Assembly (NCBI RefSeq): GCF_002104995.1
Contig: NW_024468251.1
Location: 372,001 to 436,000, forward strand
Length of the DNA: 64,000 nt
Reading direction: 5' to 3'
Origin: Linderina pennispora
Lineage: Eukaryota; Kickxellomycota; Kickxellomycetes; Kickxellales; Kickxellaceae
Shown here: one piece after another, positions 1-11,994 of the stretch
Position numbering within the stretch: the first letter of the stretch is position 1
How the letters are laid out: every line of letters begins with the position of its first letter
The notes under the pieces: generated by a model
What the model saw: only the letters and a program-made list of their open reading frames with translations
Told to the model about the DNA's origin: nothing
Databases searched by the model: none
Program-made: the position numbers and the translations under genes

Positions 1-3000
1 TCCAAATGGGCTGACCACAAGAACATCTTGCTGCTCTTTTGGGCGGAGCTCTTTCCAGCTGGACATGTTCAAATCATCTACTGCCAGCATCTCGTCGGTC
101 ATCACATCGCGAGGCCAGATTCTGTTTCCATCGGCGTCCGGGAAGAAGGCAAAGAAGACGGCATCTACGAGCGTATCGCAGTCGCTGCTGCAGTGGCTGC
201 TCGAGCCTATTGAATGGTCCGATCTACTCGACCACCAAATCACGATTCCATCTGGTGAGGCGACCATGTTCAGCGGATTCGATGACAGCGAGGACGACAA
301 CACCAGCATGGCTAGCAAGTCATCATCATCTGGGGATTCCAAGAACTCGGTGGTGTCCGAACTCTCGATCAAATCGGCCATCCTGTCGGTTCTGACAAAC
401 ATCTCGATCGACGCCAGCGTCCTTGTCGATGGTCTTGATTCGTTCTGCACCCAGCTGTCGACGAGTCATTGCGCAGATCACAGCACAGCTTGCCAAGGAC
501 AGCGAGTATCTGCAGCACACATCGGCTAACGCAAAGCAGCGCTATGACATTGGTCCTGCTGATGGCGGGATCTGGGGTGATGAGGCGAGCGAGGCGCTGG
601 GATTGCACACGGTCCAAGGACGACAGGCTGTACTGGGGTCCCTATCACCAGCTGCACCCACTCATCACACTGCTTGGCCGTGCCATGGCACTCAAGGCAA
701 CCACAGCTATGCATGCGCCGCCTGCCTAGCGCTGCGACGACCCTGATGAACCGCTGGGACCGATGTTGTCGCCAGCATTCTGCCGACCCACTACGCAAAC
801 CCGTCCCTGGATTGATGGTGTTTACCAAATCGCCGACGCGCTCAAGTTTGTGACAACGATGAACCGCGGTGGCAGTGACGCCAGTGCCTGAGGAGGTCAA
901 GGAGCAGTTTGCCTCTGCCATGTCGACCACGCAGCTAGAGGCGGTCATGCGCTCGGTCGAGAGCAACCTAGTCAGCGTACAGCCCACGCTGCGTCTCAAG
1001 ACCCTGCAGCTGCTATCGCTGTTTGACCAGCTGCCGCTGGAGGAATCCGACGAGGATTCGTTCAGTAAGCGGCACGGGAAGAAGCAGCCGGCTGAGCAGT
1101 GCCCGGCCATCCAGCTCGCCATTGAGCTTGAGTCAACTGAGACAAGCCTGGCCATGTATAAGGAGAAGCTGAACCACCTGCGCCGCCTCACTGTCCTGGC
1201 ATCCAATGGCCGTATTCCTGATGTCTACCAGAATGTACTGCCGTTTGTTGCCCTGGGGCAGCTGTCGGTGAACTTCAGTATGCTGTGGCCCGAGATCATC
1301 AAGCAGATGGGGCTGTTGGCAGGAGCCAAGAGCGATCTGTTCTGGTCAGCGGTATGGGGGCTTCTTCGGCGCTTCAACGACGAGCGCTTGCTGATCGAGA
1401 CCGGGCTGACTCCTGATGCCAAGAAGTGGCTGGCTAACCAGCAGGCTGCGTGGGAGGCCCTGGGCGAATTCGCCAGCCTGCCCAAACTCGACGGACACGC
1501 GATGGAGTGCCCGAATCTGACGCGCTTTGACCGTGTGTTTGACCACGACAGGGACAACTTTAGCGAGAACCTGGAGGAGGGCTCGGCGCTGTACTCGCGC
1601 CTGCAGTACCTGATGATTGGCGCCAGCTCACCGGACGTGGCGCGCACCGACTACACAAACATCCGTAAGCAGCTGTTCAAGATGCTGGCTGACGTCGGCG
1701 CCCAGGCTGCTGAGCCACACTCGAAGCCGCTGGTGCAGACGTTCTTGGTGTTCGTCCAGGACGACTATGGCTGGACATCGTCGTTCTTTGACCGCCATCA
1801 AGACAAGCGCTTTAACATCGATCTTGCGGGTGTCTGTGCCCTGGATCACCGCTGGACGCTGACCGAGCGCTCGAAGCGGGCTTCCGAAGAACTGTGCGCG
1901 CTGTGGCTCAAGCTGCTTGCCAAGTTCCGTCGGCCGCGCTCGCTGTTCGCCTCCGAGGCACTCTACTCTCTGTATCTGCGCCTGCTGACCAAGGGTGACA
2001 ACGCAACGCAGCTGCTGGCTATCGAGTGCATTCTGACATGGCAGGACTCGGAAATCAACACGTATGCCGAGAACCTGCGCAACCTGCTCGATGAGCGCAA
2101 GTTCCGCGACGAGCTCACCGTGTTCGACATGTCAGCGACTGGCGAGTCGATCAATGCGGTGCATCGCGCCAAGCTGATGCCTGTGCTGCTTCGGCTGCTC
2201 TACGGTCAGACGCTGGTGCGTAACGGCAAGTCTGCGCGCAAGGACGGCATGAAATCCGCCGAATCTCAATTCTCAGTGCGATGGTTGGAATGACGCGCAT
2301 GGAGCTGCGCCAGTTTGTTGGAATCGGCCTCGATTCGTTCGCCGACTTCATTGCACCTGCGACTCCGGCCGATAGACTCGTTGGTGATGAAGGCGGCCCC
2401 ATTCAAGCTTCTTTCCGAGACACCAGAGTCGGATAATGCCATGGATGTCGATGATGACGAGGCCCCCCGGGGCAAGGGCCACCGCGTTGCGATGGCTGCG
2501 CAGGTGTCATTCTTCAAGCTCCTGGCCGAGATGATCAAGCAGCTCGGATTCAAGGCTACGCCGATTTTCCACGAAGCACTGGTCGTGCTGTTGCGCTCTA
2601 CGTACGAGGCACAGAAGCAGCTTGATGCGGCTAATCTCGAGCTCCAGGCATATCTGGCCGCCAAGGGCGATGCTGTGGATGCTGCTGTTGCTGATGCCGA
2701 TGATCCAGCTGATAATGACGACGATGACGAGGATGACAACAACGTCAACGATCGGACGAGGAAGTCGGTGCTGACGAGGAGGCTGCTGGTGATGAGCGCG
2801 GCCGGATCGAGAGCAAGAGGCGTCCAGGCCCGGATGATTCGTCAGTTGGCCACTCGTGGCCTCACTGGGCCTGTTCACTCTGCAGACGCCCGACTTTGAC
2901 TTTGAGCCGTATATGCCGTGCATCTGCGAGGTGGTTGTGAACCCGCGTCTGGATCTGCTGAGCGTCGAGAACACACAGAATCCATCGGCACTGCTGCTTC

Positions 3001-6000
3001 TGTTCCGCTCGTGGACGCTGACGCCCAAGTACCTGCCATACCTGACTGGTTACAACCCGCGCACGTTCAGCATGCTGGTCAGCATTCTGGTCGCGCCCAA
3101 GGTCCAGGCACCTGTTGTCAACCTGATCCTCGATATCCTGCAGACGTACCTGGACTATTCGCCGGAGCAGGCCGAGAAGGCATTCCGTCTCACACCGGAG
3201 CAGGCTGAGGCGTGCGGTGTAATTGCCAAGCAGACGATCCAGGACCATGTGTCGCAGATCCTGTCGCACATGAAGGTGTGCTTCGCCGGCGTGTTCTCCG
3301 AGGCGGCTGCGCAGGGCCAGACAGGCAAGAGCTCCAACATCCTGCTGCGCCAGATCCACCTTTTGTCTCGTGTCGCTGACTACACGACTCAGCAGACTGC
3401 TGACGCCAAGGTGCTGCTGGATCTCCTGCTGCCAATGCTCAAGCGGCCCAACGGTGCAGTCAACGAGCGCACCAAGGCCGACGTTCTGGCAATTATGCTG
3501 CGGTTTGTCCCTATCGTTCTTGACCAGAACGACGATACATTCACTGACGACGAGCGCCTTGCACTATTCAACACCTACGTCGACACTGTATCAGTCGGTC
3601 TCAGCCGCCTGCGGCTTCCCACAGCCCGCTCGCTGATGTGTGAGATTCTCAGTGTGCTGGCCAAGATCGACCTTGAGCGCGGCCATCCGCAGCTGGAGGT
3701 AGCAGCAGGCATAGTGCAGGATGTTAACGCATTCTCAGAGCACCGGATCGACGAGCCTGACTTTGACCGCCGCCTGGCAGCTTATGCCAAGCTGAACGAT
3801 GAGATCTGGGACAAGCCCGATCAGCTGGGCGCGCGTGCATGGGTGCCCATCCTCCACAACCTCGTGTTTTTCGCCCAGGACCATGACGAGATGTCGATCC
3901 GGTCCAACGCATCATATGGTCTCCTGCGGTTCATAGCACGGGTCAAACAGGCCAACACCTCCGAGGAGGCGGAAGGATCGGATGAGGTTAGGCTAATAAA
4001 CCGCAATGTGGTTTCGATTGTTTTGCCGTCGATCAAGCATGCATTTACGAGCAAGCACGACGATTGTGCGGAACGAGTTCTTGGTTATTCTGCGCACGGC
4101 TGTGCGCGAAATCGGCCAGTACTTTGACCAGCTGCGGGATCTTCAGGTGCTGGATAATCCGGACGAGGAGGCAAACTTCTACTACAACATCATGCACATC
4201 CAAATCCATCGCCGGATGCGTGCCATGCGCAGGTTCCGCGCCCTCGTCACTGCCAACGCCAACGAGGACGTCGAGATGGCCGAGCCTTTGGATGCTGCAG
4301 AAAGCGATGCTGAGGGCGAGAGTGACGACGACAACAGCGATGTTAGTGAGGAGGAAAAGCCGGCTGCAGAGCCCACTACCATCAAGCCGTTCAACTTTGA
4401 CCCACCCAGCTCGCCAATCTCCATGGCCAACCTGCGCAACCTGTTCATGCCGCTGTTTGAGCACTGGGTGATGAGCACCGACAGATCAGTCAGCGCAGAC
4501 CTCGCCCATGAGGCGGTCCAGACCATTGGTGCCCTCGGTGCAGTCATGCCGTGGTCCATGTACAACAGCACGCTGCGCAAGTACCTAAGCGTGATTAAGA
4601 AAACGCCCAACCTCGAGAAGCGCCTGCTACGACTGGTCCTTGCCCTGCTGGACAACTTCCACTTTGACCTGCGCAACGTTCAGGTGGACGCCTTTGGCCA
4701 CGTGCTTGGCAGGTCGGCGGACCAGCCTCTCGACGAGGACAACGAGGACGACGTCGAGAATGCGGCCAAGGAGCTGCAGGCGGAACGGATCCATGAGTCG
4801 CTGGTGCGGTCGTTGATTCCGGAGCTCAAGCGCAAGATCGGATCGTCCGACGAAGACGCAATGGTACTGCGTGCGCCTGTGGCCATGGCAGTGATCCGAC
4901 TGCTGACCATTCTGCCCGAGCAGACCAAGAACCTGCAGCTGCCTGGCGTGCTGACCAACATCTGCAACATGCTGCGTGCAAAGTCGCTCTCAGCCCGCAG
5001 TGCCACCCGCGACACACTAATGCGCATTGCCAAGTTCCTCGGCGCCGGCTACTTTGGGTTCATCGTTAAGGAGCTGAGCAGCGCCCTGGCTCGTGGCTTC
5101 CACAAGCATATCCTCAGCTACACCATCTATATTCTGCTGAAGGAGATGGCGTCCTCTGGTGGAGGTTGGCGACTTGGATTACACACTGGAGGCTGTCATC
5201 GAGATCCTTGTGCGCGATGTGTTTCGGTGAGGCCGCTTTGGAGAAAGGACGCCGACGAGTGGACCACCAAGATCAAGGAGGCCAAGGTGCACCACGGCCC
5301 GGACTGCTTCGAGATCTTGGCCCAAATCACAAAGGTTCTCCAATGTGCGGCTGATGCTCGCGCCCCTTCGCGATATCCTGCAGGAGACCGATACGCCGAA
5401 GCGCACCAAGCTCGTGGACCGCCTTCTGCATCAGATCAGCGTTGGCCTCAACCGCAACCGTACATACGAGACCAAGACGGTTCTGCTGTTCAGCCACTCG
5501 ATCATCAAGCAGTACCTGGCGCTGTCAACCAAGACAGCGAAGGACACGGAGGCGAATCGCGAGCAGATGGAGCAGCAGAAGCGCATGAAGCCCACCGGCG
5601 ACGAGCTGGTCACGGTTCACATGCTGCGCAAGGACGTCATGGTCAAGCGCGACTACCTGCCTGCTAATGCCCACCGGTTCGTGCACTTTGGACTGGAGCT
5701 TGTGTACCTGGGGCTGAAGCGTGAGCGGTTCGATCACGTCCGATACGGATGTCTTGGGCCTGCTCGATCCGTTTGTTGACCTGACCGGTGACGGCCTGTA
5801 CTCACGCTACAACTCTGTTATCACCATGTGCTGCAAGGCGTGGACAGTGCTGGTCAGGCTGCCGCTACCGTCGCTGGCGGGCGGTATCCCGGTCGTGATC
5901 AAGCGTCTTTTCTATCTGTTCCGCCAGTCGTCTAACACCAACTCGGATATGATCCAGAGCGCCTTCAAGCTTCTAGCGTCGCTGCTGCGGTCCAAGACGG

Positions 6001-8047
6001 CCGAGCATCTGATGGAGGGGTATGTTCCCGAGGAGCTGGAGGAGCTTGTCCCGGAAAAGAAGGACAAGAAGGGCAAAAAGACGAAGCAGCCGGCGAGGCC
6101 CAAGTCCAAGGTCCAGCAGAAATCTCTGCTGACGGACGACCAGCTGCGCGATCTGATCGACTTTATCCGGCCCGACATCGAGGAGCCCGAACGCCAAGCG
6201 ACTGCGTTTGGCCTTGATCCGCGCAATCCTGACCCGTCGCATGATTGTCGACTCGCTCTACACGCTGATGGACACAGTGCGCGAGCTCATGGTGACAGCG
6301 CAGATGGCTCATGTCCGTGAGCTGTGCCGGCTCACATGGTTCCAGTTCCTCATGGATTACCCGCTAGGGCGAGCGCCGCATTAACAGCGCCATGAGCTTC
6401 ATCGTGCAGAATGCGACGGGCTATGTGTTTGAGAGCGGCCGGTCGAGCGCGCTGGAGATCATGGGCGTCATTGTCCAATCGGTTTGCCGACGAGGTGCTA
6501 CTGCCGACGGCTGCCGAGCCGTTCTTCCTGGGACTGGTGCTGATTATCGCAAAGGATGAGAGCACAAAGTGCCGCGAAATGGCTACCCATCTGCTGCCGC
6601 AGCTGGTGGCGAGATTCGACCAGACGCGATTGGCCCGTGTATGGATCCTGCTTGACCAGTGGTCCGCGGGTACTGCTGCCAGTGCCCAGGCAATCGAGGA
6701 TTCTGGAGACGACAAGGCGATGCGCGCAGCGCGTGTCAAGCAGCTGAAGATGCGCGAGCTGGGCCGCGCTGCCCTGCAGTGCTACGGCATCATCATCGAG
6801 CCGCTGGGCGACAAATTCCGCGCGCAGAAGTTCCTGGCCGCCATTGACTCGGCGCTCACTGTGTCACTCAAGACCTGGGCCACCGGCAGAGGCTCGCCTG
6901 AACTATGACGGCGGGGATCTGGAGCAGATCGCCATGTCGCTGGGTGCCGGTGAGGATCCGCAGGACGCAGCACTGGCATACTGGGAGACGGCGTACATGG
7001 CCATGAACTCGTTTGCCAAGTACATCCGCACCTCGGGCTCCCTTGGCGACTCGCGCATCTGGCTTCTGGTGGTCCGCCATCTGACACACCCGCACTCCTG
7101 GGTGCGTTTGGCTGCTGCTCGCCTTATCGGCCTATATGTCGCCAGCGCCGACCCTGCCTGGATGCTCATGCAGACCTTCAATGAGCAGCCGGCAGAAGAG
7201 TCCTGGGACGTGCCTGCGTTTGACGGACAGGCCAAGTTTGCGCTCATGTCGTTCGAGCGGCTGCGCGAATTGGCAAATGCACTAGTGGTTCAGCTCAGCA
7301 GCAAGTACTTGACTGCAGAGCTCGGCAACCAGATCGTCAAGAACCTGTTCTTTATTGCCAAGTGCTTCCTGGACTGCTGTTCCTGAGGATGCTGCCAACG
7401 AGGCTCCTGTCGACGAGGATGTCCAGTGGTGACGAGAGCGAGGAGGAGGGCGAGGAGGAGGAGACGACGGAGCATGCTAGTCTGCCGACGGAGCGTGGCC
7501 TCTCGTGGCTCGTTAACCGCGTTGGTCGCCTTGCCCGCACCGAGCTGATCCGCGGTCGTGGAGCTACTGAACAAGCGCACCTACAGCTTCCGCTGGTTTG
7601 CAGCTGTTGTCACCATCATTCCTCCCGCGCTGCTCTGTCAGTCTTCCTACATCATGCCCATTGTCTCGCCGCTCTACCGCACACTCAACGACACCCAGCT
7701 TGCCCGCGAGCCCGTAACTCTCCCTGACGGCGTTGTCAAGAAGCCCGAGGAGCTCCTCGACGAGCTCAAGGCGCTGACAAACGAGGTTGTGCAGCTGACG
7801 CAGGCACGGATGGGCACAACCGAGTTCTCAAAGGCCATGCAGAAGGTCAAGAGCCATGTGGACAGGGTGCGCGAGCAGAGGAAGGAGCAGAGGAAGCAGC
7901 TAGCAATCATTGACCCAGAGCTGCATCGCGCAGAAGAAGCTGAAGAAGCACAAGGCGTATAAGCGCAGCCGCAGCGAGCGCAACCAGGAGCTTGCGCGCA
8001 AGAAGATCCGCACTGTGGTCAAGAAAGCCCGCAACATGGACATTTAG
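1..8047 (+). CDS. UTP20: UTP20, U3 snoRNP / SSU processome scaffold (5' end outside window, frameshifted)
   Basis: Giant HEAT-like repeat protein of the small-subunit processome, needed for 18S pre-rRNA processing in the nucleolus. About 2,680 codons are spread over all three forward frames and run colinearly to a stop at 8045-8047; the C-terminus is lysine/arginine-rich (KKARNMDI). The stretch around 2.86-4.0 kb (YMPCICEVVVNPRLDLLS, then LFRSWTLTPKYLPYLTGYNPR) resembles the DRIM domain, and the 4.9-5.15 kb segment (SARSATRDTLMRIAKFLGAG) is a conserved C-terminal block. Acidic insertions lie near 2.7 and 4.3 kb. Length is near the yeast protein (about 2,500 residues), so little is missing upstream. 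Frame changes occur near 440, 600, 850, 2290, 2850, 4060, 5155, 5230, 5730, 6230, 6890 and 7385; the pair at 5155 and 5230 compensate. These are one-base shifts without splice signals, so I infer assembly indels rather than a pseudogene. Confidence 0.9.
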
Positions 8048-8740
8048 ACAGCAATGTGGAACAATACATTTATCCATTTTATCCAGCGCTGCATGCGGCT
8101 TTGGACTGCGTTTTATCTGCCCGCCATCATGTCCGTGGGACCAGTATTTGGAACATTGGGCATGCAGCTACACAGAGAGGGCCCTGTCCTCAGTCTGGCA
8201 GGCGTGCAAGGCGCCAGCCACATTTTTGCACAGATATTGTGCGGCCTTTGGCTGGAGCCCAGGCAGCAAGGCGCCTCTTGTGCCTGAGGGGTATTGGGCG
8301 CGGACGCCTCGCTACTATTGGCGCAATGCTGCTTGAAGAGCGACAACGTGGTGCAAGCCACACATATAGGTGTCTATTAGGCAGATTCCCCCTTTCACCT
8401 GCTAGCCTTGTTGTGCCCAGTGCGGCCTGTACAGGGGCTATGTGCTCAAGGAATTGGGGGCTGTTTATTGCGCAAAGAAAACACGGGAGCAAGCATTCTG
8501 ACAATGGCAATGGCAGCCCCACTTTTGGGTGCTTCCATGTACCCTATACATAGAATAATCAGTGTTTGCAGCGCCGAATGCGTCTGTTGACCACTAAGCA
8601 AGGCAGGCATGGCTGTAGTAGAGGCTCCCTCCTCACTCATCCACTACTGCGTCCATATAAACAGCCCGGAAGCAGCGGCTCCCCAGCTGTGTCGCTCATT
8701 TCTCTGGCCACGATTACCTTCCATCTTCAATATATCGGCT
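8048..8740. other. intergenic, UTP20 to acyl-CoA synthetase
   Basis: Terminator of UTP20 and promoter of the next gene. Only short overlapping open frames without recognisable domains are present. I see no RNA gene or repeat. Confidence 0.5.
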
Positions 8741-10831
8741 ATGGTTAAAACTACAACATCCAACTATCTGCAGTCCAAGGTCCAGCGCGGATCCATCGAG
8801 AATCCCGGCCAATTCTGGCTCAGACAAGCCCACGAGCTGTTGGACTGGGCGGTCAAGCCGACGCAGGCGCTCAGCACGACTTTACCGGGCGAGGAGCATA
8901 AGGCGCAATGGTTCCCTGGCGGCTACTTCAACATGTGCTACAACACCGTTCGACCGGCATGTCCTGAATGGGCGCGGCACGCAGACCGCTGTCATCTACG
9001 ACTCGCCAGTGACCGACACAGTCAAGAAGTACACGTACGATGAGCTCCTGCGCGAAATCAAGGCATTCGCAGCGGTGCTCAAAGGCCACGGCGTAACAAA
9101 GAGCGATGTTGTTTTGCTGTACATGACCATGGTGCCGCAGACGCTTATTGCCATGCTGGCGTGTGTGCGTCTAGGTGCGGTGCATTCAGTGGTGTTTGGC
9201 GGATTTGCGCCGCCCGAGCTCGCCAAGCGCATCAAGGACTGCCTGCCAAAAATCATCTTGACCAACACCTTGCGGGTTGGAGAGCAAAACCAAGGTGATT
9301 GCGTACAAGCCACTGTTGGACGCTGCGCTGCGAATTGCAGAGTATACACCGGACTCTATCATTGTGCTGCAGCGTGAGCAGCTCAGAGTCGAGCTGGATG
9401 CAGGTAAGGCGCGAGTTCTACTGGGACGAGGAGGTGGCGAAGCACTTTGCCAACTCCCACGATCTTGAATGTGTGCCTGTCGAGAGCAACCACCCGCTGT
9501 ACACTCTGTACACCAGTGGCACCACGGGCATGCCCAAGGGCGTCGTGCGGCCGACCGCCAGCCACGCCGTTTCTCTGCTCTACGCCCAGCGCAACATGTA
9601 CGGGCTGCGTCCCGGCGAAACCATGTTCACCATGAGTGATTTCGGATGGGCGCTAGGACACAGCTACTCTGCATATGCCCCCCTGTTGAACGGAAGCACC
9701 ACGATTCTGTACGAAGGTAAGCCCGTGGGCACGCCAGACGCCGGCCAGGTCTTCCGTGTGTTTGCTCAGCACAAGGTCAATGTATTTCTGTGCGCGCCCA
9801 CCGTCATCGTTGTCCTGCGCTGTGCTGACTCCCAGGGCCAGTTCCGTCAAAAGTATGACCTGTCGCACATGCGCGGGCTGTTTTTGGCTGGCGAGCGGTG
9901 CGCACCCGAAGTCCAGCGCTGGTGGATGAGCCTGATTACTGGTAAGCCCGTGTCCAGCAGTGAGCCGACGGTCAAGTACACCGAAATAAACAGCATCGTC
10001 AGCGACCACTGGTGGCAGACCGAGAGCGGGATGCCGCTCACTGGTATCTGCATCGGCATGAGCGACAGGGCCGATGACCTTGTGCCAGTAAAGTACGGAA
10101 GCGCTGGATTGCCATTGCCAGGCGCCAACTTGAAGGTGGTCAGGGTGAAGGACGCAATGTCGGAAGACGCCGATGCAGTAGACCCAACCCCAGAGTACGC
10201 AGATCTTGACGAAGTCGGCAATATTGTACTGAAGCTGCCGCTGCCGCCGGGCTTCTTCTCCACGCTGTGGAATGACGACAAGCGCTTCTACAGCGCGTAC
10301 TTCCGACGCTACCCTGGATACTACGACACTGGCGACACCGGTATGATTGACAAAGACGGCTATGTGCATATTCTTTCACGCACCGACGACGTCATCAAGG
10401 TGGCCGCCCACCGTCTGTCAACGTCCTCGATTGAAGAGGTCGTGTTTGAGCACAGCGAAATTGCCGAGTGCTGCGTGGTGCCGCACCCGGACTCCATCAA
10501 GGGCAGTGTGCCCATGCTGTTTGCTGTCCTGCGGTTCACCCCACCTCATACTCCAGAAGACGTCATCAGGGAGGAGATTGTCAGCCTGGCGAGAGCGCGT
10601 GTGGGTCCTATTGTGTCGCTGTACAGCAAGAACATTGTGTTTGTGAAGAGGCTGCCCAAGACGCGCAGCGGCAAGATTCTGCGCAAGATGATTCGGATGA
10701 TGATTGATTCGGTCCACAACAAAGGCACGGCGTCTGTTGACGAATGCCCCATTCCAACACCGGCTACCATTGACGACGCGACCATCAAGACCGAGATATG
10801 GCAGACTATTGTCTCATTGCGCAGCGAGTGA
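8741..10831 (+). CDS. acetyl/propionyl-CoA synthetase-like enzyme (ACSS3/PrpE type), copy 1, no presequence
   Basis: AMP-forming short-chain acyl-CoA ligase: carboxylate + ATP + CoA to acyl-CoA + AMP + PPi. It starts MVKTTTSNYLQSKVQR, goes directly into the family N-terminal block (WLRQAHELLDW, then GGYFNMCYNTVDRH after frame correction), carries the P-loop YTSGTTGMPKGVVRP, the FGWALGHSY and EGKPVGTPD segments, a YDTGDTGMIDKDGYVHILSR adenylation motif, and the C-terminal SGKILRK motif with the catalytic lysine. About 695 codons, usual for the family. Three one-base shifts (near 8952, 9272 and 9405) interrupt it; each is repaired by dropping one base, so assembly error is likely. Unlike the paralogue at 39-41 kb it has no mitochondrial presequence and it ends in SLRSE, not a peroxisomal SKL signal, suggesting a cytosolic enzyme. 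Substrate preference (acetate or propionate) cannot be read from sequence by eye. Confidence 0.9.
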
Positions 10832-11146
10832 ACACCACCCATCCCCGAGTGACATCAGCCATAGCCGTGGAGGTTTGCATTTAATAAACAACCATGCATC
10901 AAACATTTGCCGAACCTTCCGAAGATTTGCACATTGGAATGGAATTGTTTACATGTCTGTAAATTAGGGAGGCAGCACTACTATAGCCTACATATTGTCT
11001 GTCCCCACCTCCCACGGCTGTACCCCTCCTGCTACCAGTGCTTGCAACCAGATGGTGGCAAGTATAAAAGTTGAGCATATTTTGCCTCCTCTCCCAAATC
11101 CATGCATATCAGTGATTTCTTCTCGACGTGAATAATCCTTTCTCTA
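10832..11146. other. intergenic with TATA-type promoter
   Basis: 3' flank of the acyl-CoA synthetase gene and promoter of the secreted-protein gene. No gene seen. Confidence 0.45.
11063..11070 (+). promoter_or_regulatory. TATA box of the secreted-protein gene
   Basis: TATAAAAG lies 84 bases before the ATG at 11147. Similar boxes precede the lysozyme and the orphan signal peptide, a pattern in this window for genes encoding exported proteins. Confidence 0.5.
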
Positions 11147-11873
11147 ATGAAGTTCTCGTTACTTCTGGTCGCTTCAGGCATATGCAGCGGTCTGGCATAT
11201 GCGATAGATAACTCTGAGCTCATGTCAATATACATGAGCTCGGCAGCAATCCCAGTACCCTCTGCCCACAAGCCTGCTGCAAAGTCGGTGCTGACCAGTG
11301 CCCTGGGCAGCGTGCTGTCCGACATCACGATTCGCTCGCCCCGCTGTCTCCTAGCCACCATCCGTGCACCCTACAAGTTTGACACCAAAGTGCTGGGGCG
11401 GGCAGTCGTTGTACTTTGCCTAGCATTGGCCAGGTGTGTGATACGAGTTGCTTAGGATTCCACAATCGCCATCTCGCAGTTTCTTACCAGGGAATGCGAT
11501 CTGGACAAAATGAAGCTTCCAACTCCATTAGGATACAACCACACAAACGCGATATACATTTCGTGGGCTGGACGAGAGACTGGCTAATCTCGTCTGCAAG
11601 GGATCTGCCAGTGGAAATGACGAAAAGGTTTCAGGACAGTGCTTCTCAAAGGTGTTTGGCGCACAGAGCATGTATGAGCTGGGAAAGTCCAATCCAGAGT
11701 CTGTGGACAAGACAAACGTATGCTCCGAGTGCACAAAGGAGTGGGTTGAGCTGGTTGCCAATAGCACAGCTCACTTGACGCCAATCTTATACTACGGACA
11801 TATTCCCGACTCCAACGGACTGGCGAGGTGGATTGGCGAGCAGTGCGGCTACGCGTACAACCCTGCGCCGTAG
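11147..11873 (+). CDS. small secreted cysteine-containing protein of unknown function
   Basis: Begins with a signal peptide (MKFSLLLVASGICSGLAYA, likely cleaved after AYA). The mature part has paired cysteines, e.g. VCSECTKEWVELVAN at about 11715-11760, and ends EQCGYAYNPAP at 11873. Two interruptions need repair. An in-frame TAG at 11453-11455 closes a stretch that looks intronic, and the reading resumes in the same frame (DSTIAISQFLTRECDLDKMK). A one-base shift near 11570 then leads into the last segment (RLANLVCKGSASG). The pattern of spaced Cys pairs is seen in fungal secreted proteins of DUF7729 type, but I cannot assign a family firmly. An extracellular role is inferred from the signal peptide only. 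Exon limits are uncertain. Confidence 0.55.
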
Positions 11874-11994
11874 CGTAGCATTCATCGAATGCCTGTTTGC
11901 TGAATTCTACATAACTGGCCTTGCCAGCTTTTTTACTGTTTCTACTGTCTTGCCTTATTCCAAACTATTTCTTTTCTCAAAATAACATTCTTCC

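Noticed and set aside
9653-10369. Long antisense open frame in the acyl-CoA synthetase gene
   Set aside because: No domain; typical antisense shadow of a GC-rich enzyme gene.
10810-10831. Peroxisomal targeting signal on acyl-CoA synthetase copy 1
   Set aside because: The C-terminus is SLRSE; no SKL-type tripeptide.
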